From assembly GCA_017590115.1 (NCBI GenBank), contig JAGGNK010008337.1:8795609-8859608 (forward strand): a stretch of 64,000 nucleotides of DNA, in the 5' to 3' direction. Positions 61,701 through 64,000 of the stretch are shown here, in pieces. The notes below the pieces were generated by a model. It worked only from the letters and a program-made list of their open reading frames with translations, had not been told where the DNA came from and searched no databases. The first letter of the stretch is position 1; each line of letters starts with the position of its first letter. The position numbers and the translations under genes were made by a program. This stretch comes from Montifringilla adamsi. Taxonomy: Eukaryota; Chordata; Aves; Passeriformes; Passeridae.

Positions 61701-62825
61701 CTGAATTCTGTAGTTAAATGGGGGGGGCGGGTGTGAAAAGGAATTATTAGTTTTGCAGTAGATACATGCTACATATAGCTCTGCACTGTCAACAGATGAT
61801 AAAATAGGATTCAGAGAACTGCAGGAGCATTTTCATTTTAATTTCATTTCTTTTCCACGCCTGTTCTGTCTGAGCATGACTGTCTGACAATAGAGCTACA
61901 GATTCATAGCTTCATAAGCATCAGGACCAGATGGACCCATTAGATCAGCCATGCTGCTTGCCCTTCCTACCTCATCCAGCTCCCTGCCAAGAGCTTTATA
62001 ACTTTGGCTGTCAGTTGTGCCACAGGCTCATTTTCCTTGAGAAGGGCCCTGTGGGCCAGGCAGAGAGTGGCTTGGAGTGACTGGGAGACATTTCCCATGC
62101 TGACAACTTATCCAGATTTTTGGGATAATCCCTCCCCCTGCTGACCTTTGCTTCTGTGAAGGTGTGTGCTTTACTTGATTGGCACTCAAGGCCCAGAGTA
62201 CCTGGGCAGGGCAGGCTCCAGTCCATTTTGGGACAGGTGATGGGGGCACAGCTCTCTGTTCACTTTGCAGAGTCAGTGGTGGATTCAGAAAGATAATGAC
62301 AGTTGTAGTCATTAATGGAGAGAATTCATAGCTTCTGCTGGTGAACTTGAGAGCCCTTTGGAGGCAAGTGACTCTGAAACAGGCAGTGCAGAAGTAATAA
62401 GGGAGGCACAAAACTGCCGAGAGGATTCTGCAGTGTATGAGAAGGGACCTGCTCACGGCCTCATGCTCACCATTGTGATTGCACCTGCTGTGCTAGAGGC
62501 AGGTTTCAAGTGCACTGACTTCAAACAGCTTGCAAAGAAGCTTTGAAATGTGCTTTTAAGGCCCCTGTGACTAGGAAAGCTCGTCTGGTAATTGATTTAC
62601 CCCAGTTTAATGTTGCAGAGGATGAAGTAAGAGCTAACACCAGGAATCAGACTCCTCTAGGACAGAAAGACAAAGTGCTGAAGCTGCTTCTCTTACAGAA
62701 ATCTCTTTCCGTGTGTGGATGTGTGGAGGGAGCCTGGAAATCATCCCCTGCAGCCGTGTTGGGCACGTCTTTCGGAAGAAACATCCCTACGTCTTTCCAG
62801 AGGGAAATGCCAATACATACATCAA
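19575..62825 (+). CDS. GALNT14: GALNT14, polypeptide N-acetylgalactosaminyltransferase 14 (partial, nine exons)
   Basis: Joined coding sequence: 19575-19744, 38832-38930, 47124-47191, 49695-49760, 51616-51737, 56068-56155, 56775-56859, 58224-58327, 62699-62825. All introns inside it are GT-AG and the phases match at every junction, giving 929 nt in one open frame. The enzyme transfers GalNAc from UDP-GalNAc to serine or threonine of secreted proteins in the Golgi. It is a type II membrane protein with a GT27-family catalytic domain and a C-terminal lectin domain. The fragment covers the stem and most of the catalytic domain; residues 156-158 (DSH) and H290 of the fragment are the expected Mn2+ ligands. 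Paralogue choice: the stem motif [12 protein letters not shown], and [16 protein letters not shown] in exon 8, match my memory of GALNT14 and not GALNT16, its closest relative. The anchor exon and the lectin exons lie outside the window. No stop, frameshift or lost catalytic residue is seen. Confidence 0.95.
22960..23390 (+). promoter_or_regulatory. CpG-rich block, candidate internal promoter / alternative first exon
   Basis: This block is clearly richer in CpG than its surroundings. In order it holds an AP-1 type site TGAGTCA (22997-23003), a GC box GGGGCGGGGG (23021-23030), a CCAAT motif (23048-23052), then 300 bp of GC-rich sequence and a consensus splice donor GAGAG/GTGAGAG (donor at 23381). 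The layout would suit a promoter with an alternative first exon inside intron 2. An ATG at 23119 opens only about 30 codons. This is inferred from motifs only. Confidence 0.3.
23676..23690. repeat. (TG)n microsatellite
   Basis: About seven and a half TG units follow a T run. It is short and probably not very variable. Confidence 0.85.
26400..26510 (-). mobile_element. CR1 LINE 3' end, minus strand (decayed)
   Basis: The plus strand reads TCATAGAATAATTTGGGCTG followed by GAAGAGACCACAGGAGGTC and a CCAGCCTCC segment. This is the reverse complement of a CR1 3' end of an older subfamily. The 5' limit of the element (right side here) is unclear. Confidence 0.8.
33640..33885 (+). mobile_element. 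CR1 LINE 3' end (decayed)
   Basis: The sequence follows the common avian CR1 3' end. It runs from a GGAAGAAATTCTTTACTGTG segment, through the AGAAGCTGTGGAA and GGAGGTGTTCAAG segments, to GGAACTAGATGATCTCTAAG and TCCCTTCCAACC. The terminal octamer repeats are degraded (ATTCTGTG and TATGATT). Such 5'-truncated fragments are the usual CR1 form. The 5' limit is approximate. Confidence 0.85.
34755..35202 (-). mobile_element. Solo LTR of an avian endogenous retrovirus, minus orientation
   Basis: This is a 448-bp element bounded by a perfect 7-bp terminal inverted repeat, TGATGCC (34755-34761) and GGCATCA (35196-35202). It is flanked by the 4-bp direct repeat GGTC (34751-34754 and 35203-35206). On the minus strand it carries AATAAA (34822-34817), about 60 bp from its 3' end, as in an LTR. 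The text resembles a second passerine LTR family I recognise. A 4-bp duplication would fit a gammaretrovirus-like (class I) element, but family assignment is only a guess. No internal viral region is present. Confidence 0.75.
37090..37260 (+). promoter_or_regulatory. TATA-bearing GC-rich segment, candidate internal promoter
   Basis: TATAAATAG (37124-37132) is followed at the normal distance by a GC-rich leader with CpGs. An ATG at 37227 in good context (G at -3 and +4) opens a ten-codon reading frame that ends at 37256. The segment lies 1.6 kb before exon 3. It could start a short alternative GALNT14 transcript or a noncoding RNA, or it may be chance. Confidence 0.3.
37883..37925. repeat. Two overlapping perfect palindromes
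   Basis: ACTTCACCT-TGC-AGGTGAAGT (37883-37903) is a perfect 9-bp stem. AAGTTTTGGAC-TGTG-GTCCAAAACTT (37900-37925) is a perfect 11-bp stem. They share the bases 37900-37903. The first holds a CAGGTG E-box (37894-37899). Confidence 0.9.
38832..38930 (+). CDS. GALNT14: GALNT14 exon 3: first beta strand of the GT-A fold
   Basis: This is a 99-nt exon flanked by a CCCCAG acceptor (ending 38831) and a GTAGGA donor (38931). It is read in phase 2 at both ends. The split arginine from exon 2 is completed by its first G, and the protein continues [19 protein letters not shown] and [13 protein letters not shown]. The FHNEA segment is a hallmark of this family, at the UDP-binding first strand. The first cysteine is the usual partner of the later IPCSRVGH cysteine in a disulfide (known for GALNT2, inferred here). 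Because entry and exit phases match and the length is a multiple of three, skipping would drop 33 residues without a frameshift, but would remove the nucleotide-binding strand. Confidence 0.95.
40541..40546. repeat. Target-site duplication, left copy (CTGCTC)
   Basis: This six-base direct repeat abuts the TG end of the solo LTR. The matching copy is at 40933-40938. Confidence 0.75.
40547..40932 (+). mobile_element. Solo LTR of an avian endogenous retrovirus
   Basis: This is a 386-bp element with TGTT at the 5' end and AACA at the 3' end. It is flanked by an exact 6-bp direct repeat CTGCTC (40541-40546 and 40933-40938). It carries a CCAAT-type site (40705-40710), an AT-rich stretch with an (AT)n run (about 40841-40858) and an AATAAA signal (40867-40872), in the order expected of an LTR read on the plus strand. 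The text resembles a high-copy passerine LTR family, from memory. A 6-bp duplication is typical of class II (ERVK-like) elements. No internal retroviral sequence is attached, so it arose by LTR-LTR recombination. Confidence 0.85.
40933..40938. repeat. Target-site duplication, right copy (CTGCTC)
   Basis: This six-base direct repeat abuts the CA end of the solo LTR and is identical to 40541-40546. Confidence 0.75.
41762..42036. repeat. Tandem duplication, 2 x 138 bp
   Basis: Copy 1 (41762-41899) and copy 2 (41900-42036) start GAGTTGCAGACCTGG and match throughout. I count about six substitutions, for example CCAGTATG/CCAATATG and GCAGAATC/GCAAAATC. Each copy itself holds an ATGTTAATTG doublet. 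The high identity suggests a recent unequal-exchange or slippage event. Confidence 0.9.
43590..43870. promoter_or_regulatory. Candidate conserved noncoding element
   Basis: This is repeat-free sequence of mixed composition with retained CpG in AT-rich context (TTTCGATAATTG) and several TAAT/ATTA and CAAAG cores. It reads like constrained noncoding DNA, but alignment is needed to know. Confidence 0.2.
45424..45461. repeat. Exact 2 x 19 bp tandem repeat
   Basis: GGAAATGGTCCACTGGAAT occurs twice without a mismatch and is followed by a partial third copy (GGAAAGGTCC). Confidence 0.9.
46395..46605 (+). mobile_element. CR1 LINE 3' end
   Basis: This is a truncated CR1 ending in the family's hallmark tail: TGGATGATCTTTAAGGTCCC, then TTCCAACTC and ATTCTATGATTCTGTG. 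The body keeps GGAAGAAATTCTTTCCTGTG, GTTGCTCAGAGAAG and GAAGTGTTCAAG. It lies about 520 bp before exon 4, immediately upstream of the 125-bp tandem duplication. Confidence 0.9.
46643..46892. repeat. Tandem duplication, 2 x 125 bp, with internal G/A runs
   Basis: Copies 46643-46767 and 46768-46892 both run from CCAGTTAGAAAT to CTCAGCTATTTCC. Each contains a GGGGGG-AAAAAA tract and a TTTTGCTCACAAAGGTGAGA segment. The copies differ by about three substitutions plus homopolymer lengths. The array starts right after a CR1 tail and ends about 230 bp before exon 4. Confidence 0.9.
47124..47191 (+). CDS. GALNT14: GALNT14 exon 4: EIILVDD strand
   Basis: This is a 68-nt exon with a pyrimidine-rich acceptor (TTCGTTCCTTAG, ending 47123) and a strong GTAAGT donor at 47192. 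Its first base completes the serine codon from exon 3. It encodes [20 protein letters not shown] plus DD and ends in phase 1. EIILVDDFS is a conserved strand and loop of the GalNAc-transferase Rossmann-like half, where the acidic pair contacts UDP in related enzymes. The region about 230-480 bp upstream of the exon is a 125-bp tandem duplication with G and A runs, so the 3' part of this intron has been rearranged fairly recently without touching the acceptor. Confidence 0.95.
47192..49694 (+). other. GALNT14: Intron 4 of GALNT14
   Basis: This 2.5-kb GT-AG intron lies in phase 1. It contains a T run (about 47627-47640), a doublet of octamer-like sites (48597-48630) and a 9-bp inverted repeat (49457-49465 with 49473-49481, seven-base spacer). 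Nothing else is recognisable. Confidence 0.9.
49695..49760 (+). CDS. GALNT14: GALNT14 exon 5
   Basis: This is a 66-nt exon after a CCCCAG acceptor (ending 49694), closed by a GTAAGA donor at 49761. It is entered and left in phase 1. Together with the last base of exon 4 it encodes [20 protein letters not shown] followed by REG. The PKVKCLRN strand and the RREGL turn are conserved across the family and lead into the DXH metal site. Exon length and matching phases make it a cassette that could be skipped in frame with loss of 22 residues, probably destroying catalysis. Confidence 0.95.
49761..51615 (+). other. GALNT14: Intron 5 of GALNT14
   Basis: This 1.9-kb GT-AG intron lies in phase 1. It has a T run at about 50105-50119 and otherwise unremarkable sequence. 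I see no other gene, repeat family or RNA in it. Confidence 0.9.
51616..51737 (+). CDS. GALNT14: GALNT14 exon 6: DXH metal-binding motif
   Basis: This is a 122-nt exon with an AACAG acceptor ending at 51615 and a GTGAGT donor at 51738. It is entered in phase 1 and left in phase 0. It encodes 40 full residues: [20 protein letters not shown], then [23 protein letters not shown] is the DXH motif whose aspartate and histidine hold Mn2+ and the UDP-GalNAc diphosphate. The polypyrimidine tract before the acceptor is poor (purine-rich CTGACATGGTGTGTCCCTGA), weaker than at the other exons. Skipping this exon would shift the frame and remove the metal site, so inclusion should matter. Confidence 0.95.
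51738..56067 (+). other. GALNT14: Intron 6 of GALNT14
   Basis: This 4.3-kb GT-AG intron lies in phase 0. An AT-rich segment with a POU octamer lies at about 52040-52200 and a second AT-rich segment at about 54050-54180. Two long stop-free stretches (52694-53410 minus, 53666-54403 plus) show no recognisable protein. The rest is plain. Confidence 0.9.
52040..52200. promoter_or_regulatory. Candidate conserved noncoding element with POU octamer
   Basis: This AT-rich segment contains the exact octamer ATGCAAAT (52131-52138) inside a TTAATTT-CATGC-AAATTAA inverted repeat (52123-52141), followed by more TAAT cores. It lies 0.3-0.5 kb after exon 6. Confidence 0.25.
56068..56155 (+). CDS. GALNT14: GALNT14 exon 7
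   Basis: This is an 88-nt exon after a good pyrimidine tract and GCAG acceptor (ending 56067), with a GTGAGT donor at 56156. It is entered in phase 0 and left in phase 1. It encodes [20 protein letters not shown] and VAASSDLRG. The TRVVSP(V/I)IDIIN segment is a conserved strand of the catalytic domain. The ID/NLDTF wording fits GALNT14/GALNT16-type enzymes more than GALNT2. Neighbouring introns are 4.3 kb and 0.6 kb. Confidence 0.95.
56156..56774 (+). other. GALNT14: Intron 7 of GALNT14
   Basis: This 619-bp GT-AG intron lies in phase 1 and is the shortest in the window. I see nothing in it beyond the splice signals. Confidence 0.9.
56775..56859 (+). CDS. GALNT14: GALNT14 exon 8
   Basis: This is an 85-nt exon with a TTTTAG acceptor ending at 56774 and an AA/GTAAGT donor at 56860. 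It is entered in phase 1 and left in phase 2. It encodes [20 protein letters not shown] and LDPTEPI, and the last two bases begin a lysine codon completed by exon 9. GGFDWSLHF is the conserved strand that carries substrate-contacting aromatic residues. The [15 protein letters not shown] stretch is the best paralogue discriminator after the stem: it agrees with GALNT14, while GALNT16 differs at several of these positions as I remember them. Confidence 0.95.
56860..58223 (+). other. GALNT14: Intron 8 of GALNT14
   Basis: This 1.4-kb GT-AG intron splits a lysine codon (phase 2). I see no repeat family or other gene in it. Confidence 0.9.
58224..58327 (+). CDS. GALNT14: GALNT14 exon 9: AGGLF and WGGEN motifs
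   Basis: This is a 104-nt exon after a strong tract and TTCAG acceptor (ending 58223), with a GTGAGT donor at 58328. It is entered in phase 2 and left in phase 1. It encodes [20 protein letters not shown] followed by [23 protein letters not shown] and DIWGGEN form the start of the Gal/GalNAc-transferase motif. The WGGE glutamate and nearby residues bind the GalNAc moiety and the acceptor. Reading through the donor stays open for 31 codons and is followed by an AATAAA about 340 bp on (see findings). Confidence 0.95.
58328..62698 (+). other. GALNT14: Intron 9 of GALNT14
   Basis: This 4.4-kb GT-AG intron splits a glutamate codon (phase 1). It contains an AATAAA hexamer at 58667-58672 and an old CR1-like remnant at about 61902-62005. 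The other sequence, including several stop-free stretches near 59.3-61.7 kb, has no recognisable content. Confidence 0.9.
61902..62005 (-). mobile_element. Possible ancient CR1/L3-like remnant
   Basis: ATTCATAGCTTCATAAG followed by GGACCAGATGGACCCATTAG resembles the reverse complement of an old amniote CR1-type 3' end, known best from turtles and crocodilians. Similarity fades after about 60 bp. If correct, it predates birds. Confidence 0.45.
62699..62825 (+). CDS. GALNT14: GALNT14 exon 10: VGH metal histidine and catalytic loop start
   Basis: This is a 127-nt exon with a CTTCTCTTACAG acceptor (ending 62698) and a GTAAGT donor at 62826. It is entered in phase 1 and left in phase 2. It encodes [20 protein letters not shown], then [20 protein letters not shown] and I. 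The histidine of CSRVGHVFR is the third Mn2+ ligand. The cysteine five residues before it normally pairs with the cysteine at the start of exon 3. [11 protein letters not shown] begins the flexible loop that closes over the active site. Coding continues past the end of the window. Confidence 0.95.
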
Positions 62826-64000
62826 GTAAGTGGTTTGTACTTGCTTTGGGGTTTTTTTTGTGAATTAGCCTTGTAGAGAGAGTGGGGAGCAGAGGAGACA
62901 GGCAGGAAAGTTTGTTTGGAAAACTTTGAAATATCCTTGGGCAGGAATTTCTTGAGCTGAAGAAAATGTAAGTCAATACAACTGTCCCATAGGATTTCTC
63001 TGGTGTCGAGAATATGACAGAAATAGGACATTTATATGGTAGCTTTCATCAGCACAGAAATGGAGGGACGGCCCCAGCACATCCCTGAGAGCTGGCTGCT
63101 GGGACATCAAATGGTTTAGACCTTGAGGCCATCAGAACACATTTAAAATGACCTGAAATGAGGCTGCCAGCAATGTCTGTCAGTAGCCAGTGACCTTAGC
63201 TGAGGGCTCAGTGTGGCTCAGCTGAACCAGAAAATTTGGTTCCCATTGGCTCTCCAGGATGGGAGGCACACATCTTGCTGGAGAGGGTGGTTCTGGATCC
63301 AGGCTGGTGCTCTCTCCTGAGCAGAGGCAGCAGTGGGCTGCACCTGGCTGGCATGGACACCGAAGGGACTGGGCATACCAGCTGAAGGGCACCTCTCCTC
63401 ACACGCAGGAACACAGCTGAATCAGGTTCTGAAAGGGCTGCCTGAAATGGGCTAAGGTCCTGGAAACATCAGGCAAAGAAGGATGAAATCCAGAAGTGGG
63501 AATAGGCATGGGAAGGATGGTCAGAGCAGCCAGTGAGGTCAAGGAAGGATTTCCTCCATTTTTAGAGTGTGAGGCTGAACGTTGTTGCTGAAGTGAATGA
63601 CAGAGAAAAGCACTGGGGGCACTTACAGTAAATGCAGGGTTGTTTCTGAGCTAACCTGCAGCTGTGAGTGCTTACACAGCAGGCTTTCCTTTTAGTGTGG
63701 GCTTCCCACTGTCTGAAAGCAGCATTTGTGAAGACCCAGGTCTGCCACAAGGTTCCTGCTGACCCAGGCTCTCTGCAGCTCCCTCAGCCTTTGCTTGAGA
63801 CAAGGGGGAGTGCAAATGACACCTCTCACTGACACCTGTGATGTCCAGGCACACGGGGTGGAGCAGGAAGGCGATGGCTGTGACGGGCACAGGGCATCAT
63901 CAAGGAGCAGACCACAAATTTGAGAATCACTAGGAGGGCTCTTGCTTTCAGTAGTGAAGCAAGACTACTTCACAAAGTAGTCAAAACCTCCCCTGTAAGA
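62826..64000 (+). other. GALNT14: Intron 10 of GALNT14 (5' portion)
   Basis: This intron begins with a GTAAGT donor in phase 2 and runs off the window. I see no exon, repeat or RNA in this 1.2 kb. Confidence 0.85.

Noticed and set aside
1..64000. CRISPR arrays, tRNA or rRNA genes, prokaryotic operons
   Set aside because: No regularly spaced identical repeats, no tRNA-like cloverleaf noticed and no ribosomal sequence. The intron-exon structure is clearly vertebrate.

Overview
This window reads as a piece of a bird nuclear genome, most likely a songbird. Three things point that way. Short, split coding exons with GT-AG borders sit in long introns. There are decayed CR1 LINE 3' ends of the avian type. 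There are two solo LTRs that look like families I associate with passerine genomes. No bacterial, plasmid or phage features, CRISPR array or operon is present.

One protein-coding gene is recognisable, on the plus strand: GALNT14, a Golgi polypeptide N-acetylgalactosaminyltransferase that starts mucin-type O-glycosylation. Nine consecutive exons lie at 19575-19744, 38832-38930, 47124-47191, 49695-49760, 51616-51737, 56068-56155, 56775-56859, 58224-58327 and 62699-62825. They join without a frame break into 929 nt, about 310 residues. This runs from the luminal stem through most of the catalytic domain, with the DSH metal motif, the WGGEN motif and the VGH metal histidine. The first exon (cytosolic tail and membrane anchor) must lie before base 1. 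The rest of the catalytic domain and the ricin-type lectin domain must lie after base 64000. Exons are called 2-10, assuming a single upstream coding exon.

Layout: 1-19574 is the 3' part of intron 1, which holds homopolymers, an ancient hairpin repeat, small minisatellites near 18.2-19.0 kb and two AT-rich segments that may be conserved regulatory DNA. Intron 2 (19745-38831) holds a CpG-rich block near 23.0-23.4 kb, CR1 remnants, a solo LTR and a TATA-bearing GC-rich segment near 37.1 kb. Intron 3 (38931-47123) holds a second solo LTR with clean target-site duplication, two local tandem duplications (138 bp and 125 bp) and a CR1 end. Introns 4-10 are shorter and mostly plain, with one POU-octamer-bearing AT-rich segment near 52.1 kb.

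No new biological system is evident. The best leads are two candidate internal promoters, several candidate conserved noncoding elements, an unusual pair of overlapping perfect palindromes, and recent duplications and LTR insertions that may vary between individuals.
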